In this document: positions 44,951 to 53,837 of the stretch, one piece after another
Position numbering within the stretch: position 1 is the stretch's first letter
Layout: every line of letters begins with the position of its first letter
Assembly (NCBI RefSeq): GCF_024170465.1
Contig: NZ_JALJYF010000002.1
Span: forward strand, 1-64,000
Origin: Natronospira proteinivora
GTDB lineage: Bacteria > Pseudomonadota > Gammaproteobacteria > Natronospirales > Natronospiraceae
Direction: 5' to 3'
DNA length: 64,000 bases
Notes under the pieces: generated by a model
Told to the model about the DNA's origin: nothing
The model's database searches: none
What the model saw: the letters and a program-made list of their open reading frames with translations, nothing else
Program-made: the position numbers and the translations under genes

Positions 44951-46024
44951 GTGAAAACCGCAGCCAAGTTCGAGATTCCATTTGTTCAATACCTGGATCC
45001 GAAAGGCAAACCGACCCAGGACCTGCCCAAGAGCGCGAGCAAGGATGAGTTGCTCAAGCTCTACAAGATGATGAGCAAGGTCCGGATCTTCGACACCAAG
45101 GCCATTGCCCTGCAGCGGACCGGCAAGCTGGGCACCTACGCCTCCAGCCTGGGCCATGAAGCCGCTCACGTGGGGATTGGCACCGCCATGATCGAGGAAG
45201 ACGCCTTCTGCCCCATGTACCGGGAGTACGGGGCCCAGTTCGTGCGGGGCGTGAAAATGTCCGAAGTCCTGCTCTACTGGGGCGGTGACGAGCGCGGTTC
45301 CAACTTCTCCGGCCCCAAGCATGATTTCCCCTGGTGTGTGCCCATTGCCACCCAGTACCTGCATGCGGCCGGCTCGGCCATGGCATTCAAGTATCGGGGC
45401 GAGAAGCGAGCTGCGGTTACCGTGATCGGTGATGGCGGGACCTCCGAGGGCGACTTCTACGAAGCCCTCAACGCCGCCGGCGCCTGGAAACTGCCCTTCG
45501 TGGGCGTGACCGTGAACAACAAGTGGGCCATATCCGTGCCCCTGTCCAAGCAGACCGCCTGCGAAACCCTGGCCCAGAAAGGGATCGCCGGCGGCATGGA
45601 CGTGGTTCAGGTGGACGGCAATGACATCATCGCCGTGCGCGAAGTAATGGAACAGGCCCTGAAAAAGGCCCGTAACGGTGAAGGCCCCACCTTTGTGGAA
45701 ATGCTGACCTATCGCCTGCACGACCACACCACCGCGGACGATGCCCGTCGCTACCGCCCGGATGAAGAAGTGGAAGCCGAGCGGGAGAAAGAACCGCTGA
45801 TCCGCCTGCGCCAGTACATCAACGATCAGGGCTGGTGGGACGAAGACCAGGAGAAGGCCCTGGTGGAAGAACTCAAGGCCGAGGTGGATGCCGCGGTGGA
45901 GGAATATCAGTCCATCGAGCCGCCCGGCGTGGAAGACATGTTCGATTATCACTACGAAGAGATTACCGACCCGCTGGCCGAACAGCGGGAAGTCGCCATC
46001 AAGGAGGCCCGTCGCAATGCCTAA
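44951..46024 (+). CDS. pdhA: Pyruvate dehydrogenase-type E1 component, alpha subunit
   Basis: 357 residues from the GTG at 44951, preceded by GGAGGAG; the frame is open from 44741 but the upstream part looks non-coding. The thiamine diphosphate motif runs from GDGGTSEGDFYEAL to VTVNNKWAIS (about residues 160-200). HDHTTADDARRYR is the phosphorylation-loop region. With the beta subunit it decarboxylates a 2-oxoacid and acetylates the E2 lipoyl arm. Pyruvate is the likeliest substrate; branched-chain 2-oxoacids cannot be excluded. No E3 (lpd) gene is in the window. Confidence 0.9.
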   Translation: MKTAAKFEIPFVQYLDPKGKPTQDLPKSASKDELLKLYKMMSKVRIFDTKAIALQRTGKLGTYASSLGHEAAHVGIGTAMIEEDAFCPMYREYGAQFVRGVKMSEVLLYWGGDERGSNFSGPKHDFPWCVPIATQYLHAAGSAMAFKYRGEKRAAVTVIGDGGTSEGDFYEALNAAGAWKLPFVGVTVNNKWAISVPLSKQTACETLAQKGIAGGMDVVQVDGNDIIAVREVMEQALKKARNGEGPTFVEMLTYRLHDHTTADDARRYRPDEEVEAEREKEPLIRLRQYINDQGWWDEDQEKALVEELKAEVDAAVEEYQSIEPPGVEDMFDYHYEEITDPLAEQREVAIKEARRNA

Positions 46025-46994
46025 GGTCACACTCATCGATGCCGTGAACATGGCCATGGCCCACGAGCTGGAGCATGACGACAGCGTGCTGGTCTATGGC
46101 GAGGACGTGGGCGTCAACGGCGGGGTCTTTAGGGCCACGGCCGGGCTTCAGGAGAAATTCGGCGAGAACAGGGTCATGGACACGCCCCTGGCCGAATCCA
46201 TGATCGCAGGCATGGGCGTGGGCATGGCGGCCCAAGGCCTGAAACCGGTGGGCGAGATCCAGTTCTCCGGTTTCATCTACCCGGCCTTTGACCAGATCAT
46301 CTCCCACGCTGCCCGCCTGCGTAACCGGACCCGGGGCCGTCTGACCTGCCCACTGGTGATCCGCGCGCCCTTCGGTGGCGGCATCCATGCCCCCGAGCAC
46401 CACTCGGAGAGCACCGAAGCCCTGTTTGCGCATATTCCCGGCCTGCGCACGGTCATCCCCTCCTCGCCCCAGCGGGCCTATGGTCTGTTGCTGGCGGCCA
46501 TCCGCTGTCCGGACCCGGTGATGTTCTTCGAGCCCAACCGTCTGTACCGGATGGTCAAGCAGGAAGTGGAAGACAACGGCGAAGCACTGCCCTTGGACGT
46601 TTGCTTTGTGCTCAAGGAAGGCACGGACGTGACTCTGATCTCCTGGGCACCGGCCATGCACGAGACCCTGCAAGCCGCCAAGCAGCTGGAAGAAGAAGGC
46701 ATCAGCTGCGAAGTGATCGATGTGGCCACCATCAGCCCACTGGATATGGAAACCATCCTGGAGTCGGTGGAAAAGACCGGCCGCGCGGTGATCGTCCATG
46801 AGGCAGCGCGCAATGTGGGCGTGGGTGCCGAGATCGCGGCCAATCTGGCCGAGAAAGGCATCTACGATCTCAAGGCCCCGGTTGAGCGGGTAACGGGTTA
46901 CGACGTGACCATGCCGCTGTTCAAGCTGGAAAAGCAGTACCTGCCGTCGGTCGCCCGTATCAAGGACGCCGTTCAGCGGACTCTGGAGGAATAA
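46017..46994 (+). CDS. pdhB: Pyruvate dehydrogenase-type E1 component, beta subunit
   Basis: 325 residues from the ATG at 46017, with AAGGAGG nine bases upstream and an eight-base overlap with E1alpha. It starts MPKVTLIDAVNMAMAHELE; YGEDVGVNGGVFRAT near residue 25 and GIHAPEHHSESTEALFAHIP near 122 are family segments, and a transketolase C-terminal domain with VIDVATISPLDMETI follows. It forms the alpha2beta2 E1 enzyme. Confidence 0.93.
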   Translation: MPKVTLIDAVNMAMAHELEHDDSVLVYGEDVGVNGGVFRATAGLQEKFGENRVMDTPLAESMIAGMGVGMAAQGLKPVGEIQFSGFIYPAFDQIISHAARLRNRTRGRLTCPLVIRAPFGGGIHAPEHHSESTEALFAHIPGLRTVIPSSPQRAYGLLLAAIRCPDPVMFFEPNRLYRMVKQEVEDNGEALPLDVCFVLKEGTDVTLISWAPAMHETLQAAKQLEEEGISCEVIDVATISPLDMETILESVEKTGRAVIVHEAARNVGVGAEIAANLAEKGIYDLKAPVERVTGYDVTMPLFKLEKQYLPSVARIKDAVQRTLEE

Positions 46995-46997
46995 GGC

Positions 46998-48581
46998 ATG
47001 AAGACTTTCAATCTCCCCGACCTGGGCGAAGGCCTGCAGGACGCCGAGATCGTCGAATGGAAGGTCGCCGAAGGCGATACGGTTGCCGTGGATGATCCGC
47101 TTGTGGCGGTGGAAACCGCCAAGGCGGTGGTGGATGTGCCCTCCCCCGAGAGCGGCACCATTACCCGCCTGCACGCCAAAAACGGCGATGTGGTGGAAGT
47201 CGGCAAGCCGCTGGTGGACTTCGATGGTGAGCCGGCCGGTGACAAGGAGCAGCCGGACGATAGCGCTGATCAAGCCGACAAGCCGGCTGAAAAGAGTGAA
47301 AAGAAAGCCAAGGCCGCCCCGGCCGGTAGCGGCGTGGTCTTCAATCTGCCCGATCTGGGTGAAGGCCTGCAGGACGCCGAGATCGTCGAATGGAAGGTGG
47401 CCGAAGGCGATGAAGTGAAGGTGGATGATCCCTTGGTGGCGGTGGAAACCGCCAAAGCCGTGGTGGATGTCCCCTCCCCCGAGAACGGCACCATCGGCAA
47501 GCTGCACGCCAACAATGGCGATGTGGTGGAAGTGGGCAAGCCGCTGGTCACCTTCGGCAGCGCGGAAGGCGGCGGCGCCAAAGAAGAGCCGGCGGATGAG
47601 CCGGAAGCAGAGCGGGAAGATGCCGGCAGCGTGGTAGGCAAGATGACCACCTCCGACGAAGAGCTCACCGAAACCGCCATCGTGCGCAAGAAGCGCAAGA
47701 AAGGGGGCGGCACCGGCAAGGTAAAGGCCCTGCCGGCAGTGCGCCGACTGGCCAAGGAGCTGGATGTGGACTTGGCCCGGGTCACCCCCACCGGCAACAA
47801 GGGCCAGGTCACCGCCAGCGATGTGGAAAAGGCGGCGGCCTCCGGCCCCAGCCGGCCCCAGGCCGCCTCGGCCGGTTCCGCCGGCATGGGTTTCGCCGGC
47901 GGCATGGAAACTCCCATGGCCCCGCCCCGGGACGATGTGGACTATGGCGTACCCCAACCCCTGCGCGGGCCGCGTCGCGCCATGCATCAAAGCATGTCCG
48001 CCTCCCGGGACCAGGTGGCAGCCTGCACCCTGTTTGACGATGCCGACATCCACTACTGGCAGCCCGGGCAGGACATCACCGGCCGTATCATCCGGGCCCT
48101 GGTGGCCGGCGTGCGTGCCGAACCCGGCATGAATGCCTGGTATGACGGTGAAAAGCGTGAGCGCATCCTGCATGAACACGTGGATGTGGCCATGGCGGTG
48201 GACACCCCGGACGGACTGATCGTGCCGGTACTGCGCCAGGTGGATCAGGCCGATGCGGCCGGGCTGCGCGACAAGCTCAATGCCGTCAAGCAGGCCACCC
48301 GGGACCGCAGCGTGGCCCCGGAAGACATGAAGGATCCGACCATTACCCTGTCCAACTTCGGGATGATGGCCGGCCGCTACGCCACGCCGGTGGTGGTACC
48401 GCCCCAGGTGGCCATTCTCGGCACCGGCGGCATCCGTCACGATGTGGTGGCGGTCATGGGCGGCATGGAATGCCACAAGCGCATTCCCCTGTCGGTCACC
48501 TTCGACCACCGTTGCCTGACCGGCGGCGAGGCCTGCCGCTTCCTCAAGGCGGTAATTGACGATCTTCAGAAACCCTTCTGA
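46998..48581 (+). CDS. pdhC: Dihydrolipoamide acyltransferase (E2) with two lipoyl domains
   Basis: 527 residues. Two lipoyl domains (about 1-77 and 112-190) each carry AVETAKAVVDVPSP with the lipoyl Lys. A peripheral-subunit-binding domain (LPAVRRLAKELDVDLARVTP near 243) and the catalytic core follow. The active-site segment reads FDHRCLTGGEA near residue 500, keeping His but with Thr where the common HxxxDG has Asp, a variant also known in some E2 subgroups. The two lipoyl domains are almost identical in DNA. A strong terminator follows. Confidence 0.92.
   Translation: MKTFNLPDLGEGLQDAEIVEWKVAEGDTVAVDDPLVAVETAKAVVDVPSPESGTITRLHAKNGDVVEVGKPLVDFDGEPAGDKEQPDDSADQADKPAEKSEKKAKAAPAGSGVVFNLPDLGEGLQDAEIVEWKVAEGDEVKVDDPLVAVETAKAVVDVPSPENGTIGKLHANNGDVVEVGKPLVTFGSAEGGGAKEEPADEPEAEREDAGSVVGKMTTSDEELTETAIVRKKRKKGGGTGKVKALPAVRRLAKELDVDLARVTPTGNKGQVTASDVEKAAASGPSRPQAASAGSAGMGFAGGMETPMAPPRDDVDYGVPQPLRGPRRAMHQSMSASRDQVAACTLFDDADIHYWQPGQDITGRIIRALVAGVRAEPGMNAWYDGEKRERILHEHVDVAMAVDTPDGLIVPVLRQVDQADAAGLRDKLNAVKQATRDRSVAPEDMKDPTITLSNFGMMAGRYATPVVVPPQVAILGTGGIRHDVVAVMGGMECHKRIPLSVTFDHRCLTGGEACRFLKAVIDDLQKPF
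47008..47563 (+). repeat. Internal duplication of the E2 lipoyl domain
   Basis: Sequence from 47008 to about 47230 recurs at 47341 to about 47563 (offset 333 bp), including long identical stretches around GGCCTGCAGGACGCCGAGAT. The similarity at DNA level, also in third codon positions, points to recent duplication or gene conversion. Confidence 0.85.
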
Positions 48582-48915
48582 CGATCCAGCCTGGTTCCGA
48601 TGGTGAAAACAGCGGCGGTCCCGGTATTCCGGGACCGCCGTTTTCTTTTCCGCAGCGGCATTCAAGACAGATTATATAGGTCCCTGACCACGCCCAGCTC
48701 CGATAAGCAGCCGCCCCTCAGACCTGCGGATTGATATTTGTTTAAATTCCGCAAAAAACCCGTTTCTGCCCATACATTAAGCGCGCCAAACCCGTTAGAA
48801 TCGGGAATTATCGGCTTACCCCCATTTCAGCGTCGGCAGCTCGCCCGATGGCTTGCTGCACAGGCCGATAGTTCGCCCCTCAAGCTCACCAAATTGTCCT
48901 TGCAAGGAACCGTCC
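48582..48915. other. Gap between the E2 and glutamate dehydrogenase genes
   Basis: 334 bp containing the E2 terminator at 48613-48649 and an AT-richer stretch (48730-48820) that probably holds the promoter of the dehydrogenase gene. A TAGAAT near 48796 could be a -10, but no convincing -35 was found. Nothing else is recognised. Confidence 0.5.
48613..48649 (+). terminator. Rho-independent terminator after the E1/E2 operon
   Basis: A perfect 12-bp stem, CGGCGGTCCCGG (48613-48624) with CCGGGACCGCCG (48629-48640), has a TATT loop and is followed by TTTTCTTTT. Confidence 0.95.
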
Positions 48916-51900
48916 ATGGCGGCAAAGAAGACTACGACCAAACGCACTCGCATCAATCAGATTCTCACCGAAGCCGAGAAACAGCTGGGTGAGCGTTACT
49001 CGGAGCAACACGAGCGTTTTATCCGGCATTATTTCAGCGCCGTTGCCCGGGAAGATCTGGCCGATCGCAAACCCGCCAATCTGGCGGGGGCGGCATTGGC
49101 CCACTGGCGGGCCGGACGCAACCGCAAGCCCGGTGAACCCCAGCTACGGGTCTACAATCCCACCCCCTCACGGGACGGCTGGGATTCCTCGCATACCGTG
49201 GTGGAACTGATTACCGATGATATGCCCTTTCTGGTGGACTCCCTGTCCATGGCGCTTAACCGCAAGGGCTTCACTATTCACCTGACCATGCATCCACTGC
49301 TGCAGGTGGACCGCACGCCCAAGGGCCGCTTGCGACAGGCAGATGAACCCTCAACCGAGGTGGGGGACAAGACCTCCATCGAATCCTGGCAGCAGATCGA
49401 GATCGACCGGGAGACCGATGAAGGTCGACTGGAGGACCTGAAGGACGAGCTGCTCAGTGTCTTGCGGGATGTTCGCCTGTCCGTGGAAGACTGGTCTCAC
49501 ATGCGGCAGAAGGCCAACGAGATCCGGGTTGAGCTGGAAACCCGCCCCCCCCAGACCAGCAGCGATATTCGCGAAATCATCAGCTTTCTGGAATGGATGG
49601 AATCCAACCATTTCACCTTCCTGGGGTACCGGGAATACAAGCTCACGGACAAGAACGGCCAGGCGGCACTGGTTTCCCAGGACAAGACCGGCCTGGGCAT
49701 TCTGCGCGAACCCTCCCGGGAAAACCGCACCCGTCTGCTCCCGGACGCTGTGGGTGAAAAGGCCCGTGACTCGGAACTGTTGGTGATCACCAAGGCCAAT
49801 TCCTTCGCTACAGTCCATCGCCCCAGTTACCTGGATTATGTGGGGATCAAGACCTTCGACAAAGAAGGCAATGTCATCGGTGAGAAACGCTTTTTGGGCC
49901 TGTTCACCTCATCCGCCTACAGCCGTAGCCCCCGGGACATCCCCATTCTGAGAAAGAAGGTTGACTCGGTCATCAAGCGCGCCAAATTGCCGGCCTCCAG
50001 CCATGCCGGCAAGGCCCTATTACACATTCTGGAAACCTATCCCCGGGATGAACTGTTCCAGAGCACCGTGGATGAATTGCTGGATATCTCCACCGGGATC
50101 GTCCAACTTCAGGAGCGCCAACGGGTCAAGCTCTTCATCCGACGGGACGCATTTGGTCGTTTCTATTCCTGCTTGGTTTATGTGCCCCGGGAACGCTACA
50201 ACACCCAGGTCCGGGAGAACATCCAGGCGATTCTCAAAGACGAGCTCAATGGCCTGAGCACGGAATCCACGGTGGAGATCGATGAATCCATCCTGGCCCG
50301 GGCTCACATCATCGTTCGCACCCAGCCCTGGACGGCGCCGGAATTCAGCATTAATGAAATTGAGCGCCGAATCGAGGATGTGGTCCGGTCCTGGCAGGAC
50401 CATCTACGCGACATATTGATCAAACGGGCCGGAGAAGAAGATGGCATCAAGCTGCATCACCGCTATGCCAATTGCTTCCCCGCGGCTTACCGGGAGGATG
50501 TGAAGCCCTCCGCCGCTGCTTTTGATGTGGTGAAGATGGACAAGCTCACCGATGACCAGAGCATTCGGATGAGCCTTTACCGGCCTGCCAGCCATCTCAA
50601 GAATCTGCTCCGTTTCAAGATTTTCCGTCGCGAGCAACCCATTCCCATTTCCGATATTCTGCCCATGCTGGAAAACATGGGCATGAAGGTGATCGCCGAA
50701 CGCCCCTATGAGGTGGAAATGGGGGATCTGTCCATTGTCTGGATCCAGGATGTGGAAATGATCCATGCTGGGGGCAGCGAATTCGAGTTGGAAGATGTCC
50801 GGGATATTTTCCAGCAAGCCTTCGAAAGCGTCTGGACCGGGGCCACCGAGAACGATGGTTTCAACCGTCTGGTTCTGGCGGCCCAGTTGCAATGGCGGGA
50901 AGTGGCGATTCTGCGGGCCTACTGCAAGTATCTGAGCCAGACCGGCCTGCCATTCAGCCAGAGCTACATGGAAGACACCCTGGTGGAGAACAGCGGCATC
51001 AGCCGCCAGCTGGTGCAGCTCTTCCAGACGGCCTTTGATCCCACCCGTGGGGGAGATCGTAGCGGCAGTTGCCGGGAACAGTCAGAAGCCATTACCCAGG
51101 CTCTGGACAATGTAGCCAGCCTGGACGCCGATCGTATCCTTCGCGCTTATCTGGGTGTCATTCGCGCCACCCTGAGAACCAATTACTACCAGCCGGGCGC
51201 AGACCAGGAGTGGAAGGACTACATCTCCTTCAAGTTCGATCCGGCCAAGGTACCGGAATTGCCCCTGCCCAAGCCGGCCTATGAAATCTTCCTTTATTCA
51301 CCGCGGGTGGAAGGGGTTCACCTTCGGGGCGGCAAGGTGGCCCGGGGCGGGCTGCGCTGGTCGGACCGCCGGGAAGACTTCCGCACCGAGGTTCTGGGCC
51401 TGATGAAAGCCCAGCAGGTGAAAAACACCCTGATTGTGCCCATGGGGGCCAAGGGCGGTTTCGTGGTCAAGCAGCCGCCCGCCAGCGGCGGCCGGGAAGC
51501 CATGATGGCCGAAGTGGAGGCCTGCTATAAATCCTTCATTCGCGGGCTGCTGGACATCACCGACAACCTGCAGGATGGCAGCGTGGTCCCGCCGACATCC
51601 TGCGTCCGCCATGATGATGATGACCCCTATCTGGTGGTGGCAGCCGACAAGGGCACGGCCACCTTCTCCGACCTGGCCAATGCCGTGGCCGCCGAGTATG
51701 ACTTCTGGTTGGGGGATGCTTTCGCCTCCGGTGGCTCGGTGGGCTATGACCACAAGAAGATGGGCATTACCGCCAAGGGCGCCTGGGAATCGGTTAAGCG
51801 CCATTTCCGGGAAATGGGCATCGACTGCCAGAACCAGGAATTTTCGGTGGTGGGCGTCGGTGACATGGGCGGCGATGTGTTTGGCAACGGCATGCTGCTT

Positions 51901-53751
51901 TCCCGTCACATCAAGCTCAAGGCCGCCTTCAACCATATGCATATCTTCCTGGACCCGGAACCCGATGCCGAGAAGAGCTTCCAGGAACGGGAACGGCTGT
52001 TCCGCCTGCCCCGATCCACCTGGGAGGACTACGACAAGAAGCTGATTTCCAAGGGGGGCGGTATTTTCTCGCGCAGCGCCAAGAGCATCCCCCTGTCGCC
52101 GGAAGTCCGGACCATGCTGGATGTGGATGACACTCGCCTCTCCCCCCAGGAGCTGATTCGCGCCATTCTCAAAGCACCGGTGGATCTGCTCTGGAACGGG
52201 GGTATCGGCACCTATGTGAAATCCGTGGATGAAAACCACGCCGATGTGGGTGACCGGGCCAATGACGGCGTGCGAATCAACGGCTCAGCACTGCGCTGCC
52301 GGGTCGTCGGCGAGGGTGGCAATCTGGGCCTCACCCAGCTGGGTCGAATCGAGTACGCCGGCAAGGGTGGCCGGATCAATACCGACTTCATCGACAACTC
52401 CGGTGGGGTGGACTGCTCCGACCGGGAAGTGAACATCAAAATCCTGCTGAGCATGGTCATGGCCGAAAAAGGCCTGACCTCCAAGAAGCGGGACAAGCTG
52501 TTCATGGACATGACCGATGAAGTCTCCACCCAGGTACTGCGGGACAACTACCTGCAAACCCAGGCCTTGTCATTCACTGAGGCCCAATCCGCAGCCCGAC
52601 TGAATGAGCACGCCCATCTAGTCCGTGTGCTTGAACGGCGAGGCGACCTCAACCGGGATCTGGAATACCTGCCGGACGAGGAAGTCATCAAGGAGCGTCG
52701 CAAGGCCGGCAAGGGCCTCACACGGCCGGAACTGTCCATCATCCTGGCCTACGCCAAGAATGATGTGTACTCCGCGCTGCTGGCCTCTGACGTGCCGGAA
52801 GACGCCCATTTGGCCAGAGAGCTGATCGACTACTTTCCCACCCCGCTGCGGGACAAGTACCAGGACTACATGAAGCAGCACCGCCTGCGCCGGGAGATCA
52901 TCGCCACCAGCATCACCAACAGCATGATCAACCGCATGGGGCCAAGCTTCTCCCAGCGGATGCGGGACGATACCGGCGCCGACCACCCATCGGTGGCCCG
53001 GGCCTATACCATCGCCCGGGAGGCCTACGGGGTTCGCGATCTCTGGGCCGGCATCGAAGCCCTGGACAATCAGATACCGGCCAGTGTCCAAATCTCCATG
53101 ATGGTCCAGATCGGCCGGCTGCTGCGTAACGCCACTCGTTGGCTGCTGAACCGGCCGGAACGCCGTCTGGATATTGCCGAACGGGTGGATTACTTCGCCC
53201 CCGGCATTGCCGAACTGCGGGACAGCCTGATGAAGCTGCTGCCGGAAGGCGAAATCCGGCGTCTGGGGCAAAGCATCCAGCAGTTCACCGACATGGGGGT
53301 ACCGGAAAAACTGGCCGCCTATGTCATGGCCACCGAGTATCTCTACTCGGGGCTGGACCTGGTGGATGTGGCCCGTCAGCGCAATCTGGATATGCTCACG
53401 GTGGCCAAGGTCTACTTCGATATCGGCACCCATCTGCACCTGGACTGGATTCGGGAAGAGATCGAGGCACTGCCGGTGGAAGGCCATTGGCAATCGGTGG
53501 CACGAGGGACGCTACGAGAAAACCTGTTCAGCTACCGACGTGACCTGGCGGCCATTGTGCTCGATGCCACGGATGGCGAGGAACTGCCACCCAATGAGCG
53601 GGCTGATGCCTGGTGTGCCGAGAATGATGAAAGAGTCAGCCATGCCATGCGCATCATCGCCGACATGCAGAATGTGGGTGGGCTGGACTTCGCCACGGTC
53701 TCGGTGGCCTTGCAGGAGATCAAGAAGCTGGCCCAGGTGGAAGAAAACTAG
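48916..53751 (+). CDS. gdhB: NAD-specific glutamate dehydrogenase, 180-kDa class
   Basis: 1611 residues from the ATG at 48916 (MAAKKTTTKRTRINQ), with AAGGAA six bases upstream. Length and segments fit the large bacterial NAD-GDH: an N-terminal ACT-like regulatory half (ITDDMPFLVDSLSMALNRKG near residue 101; LEWMESNHFTFLGYREYKL near 227) and a catalytic region with RGGLRWSDRREDFRTEVLGL near 815, MGAKGGFVVKQ near 843 and VVGEGGNLGLTQLGRIEYA near 1131. It deaminates glutamate to 2-oxoglutarate, the main exit for amino-acid nitrogen. It is transcribed alone, with terminators on both sides. Confidence 0.96.
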   Translation: MAAKKTTTKRTRINQILTEAEKQLGERYSEQHERFIRHYFSAVAREDLADRKPANLAGAALAHWRAGRNRKPGEPQLRVYNPTPSRDGWDSSHTVVELITDDMPFLVDSLSMALNRKGFTIHLTMHPLLQVDRTPKGRLRQADEPSTEVGDKTSIESWQQIEIDRETDEGRLEDLKDELLSVLRDVRLSVEDWSHMRQKANEIRVELETRPPQTSSDIREIISFLEWMESNHFTFLGYREYKLTDKNGQAALVSQDKTGLGILREPSRENRTRLLPDAVGEKARDSELLVITKANSFATVHRPSYLDYVGIKTFDKEGNVIGEKRFLGLFTSSAYSRSPRDIPILRKKVDSVIKRAKLPASSHAGKALLHILETYPRDELFQSTVDELLDISTGIVQLQERQRVKLFIRRDAFGRFYSCLVYVPRERYNTQVRENIQAILKDELNGLSTESTVEIDESILARAHIIVRTQPWTAPEFSINEIERRIEDVVRSWQDHLRDILIKRAGEEDGIKLHHRYANCFPAAYREDVKPSAAAFDVVKMDKLTDDQSIRMSLYRPASHLKNLLRFKIFRREQPIPISDILPMLENMGMKVIAERPYEVEMGDLSIVWIQDVEMIHAGGSEFELEDVRDIFQQAFESVWTGATENDGFNRLVLAAQLQWREVAILRAYCKYLSQTGLPFSQSYMEDTLVENSGISRQLVQLFQTAFDPTRGGDRSGSCREQSEAITQALDNVASLDADRILRAYLGVIRATLRTNYYQPGADQEWKDYISFKFDPAKVPELPLPKPAYEIFLYSPRVEGVHLRGGKVARGGLRWSDRREDFRTEVLGLMKAQQVKNTLIVPMGAKGGFVVKQPPASGGREAMMAEVEACYKSFIRGLLDITDNLQDGSVVPPTSCVRHDDDDPYLVVAADKGTATFSDLANAVAAEYDFWLGDAFASGGSVGYDHKKMGITAKGAWESVKRHFREMGIDCQNQEFSVVGVGDMGGDVFGNGMLLSRHIKLKAAFNHMHIFLDPEPDAEKSFQERERLFRLPRSTWEDYDKKLISKGGGIFSRSAKSIPLSPEVRTMLDVDDTRLSPQELIRAILKAPVDLLWNGGIGTYVKSVDENHADVGDRANDGVRINGSALRCRVVGEGGNLGLTQLGRIEYAGKGGRINTDFIDNSGGVDCSDREVNIKILLSMVMAEKGLTSKKRDKLFMDMTDEVSTQVLRDNYLQTQALSFTEAQSAARLNEHAHLVRVLERRGDLNRDLEYLPDEEVIKERRKAGKGLTRPELSIILAYAKNDVYSALLASDVPEDAHLARELIDYFPTPLRDKYQDYMKQHRLRREIIATSITNSMINRMGPSFSQRMRDDTGADHPSVARAYTIAREAYGVRDLWAGIEALDNQIPASVQISMMVQIGRLLRNATRWLLNRPERRLDIAERVDYFAPGIAELRDSLMKLLPEGEIRRLGQSIQQFTDMGVPEKLAAYVMATEYLYSGLDLVDVARQRNLDMLTVAKVYFDIGTHLHLDWIREEIEALPVEGHWQSVARGTLRENLFSYRRDLAAIVLDATDGEELPPNERADAWCAENDERVSHAMRIIADMQNVGGLDFATVSVALQEIKKLAQVEEN

Positions 53752-53775
53752 ACCACAAGGCCAATATCCCTCCTC

Positions 53776-53808
53776 AAAAGCCCCCGCCTTGCCGGGGGCT
53801 TTTTTTTG
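53776..53808. terminator. Terminator between gdhB and the antiporter gene
   Basis: AAAAGCCCCCG (53776-53786) pairs with CGGGGGCTTTT (53793-53803), and a run of eight or more T follows. With A-runs on the other side it could serve both converging genes. Confidence 0.95.
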
Positions 53809-53837
53809 GTTCTTCGTTCAAATTGCCCCGGCGCCTT

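Noticed and set aside
45999-48665. An 888-codon minus-strand frame opposite pdhB and pdhC
   Set aside because: It mirrors strongly coding plus-strand genes with clear families; its His/Gly-rich composition is typical of an antisense frame at high GC.
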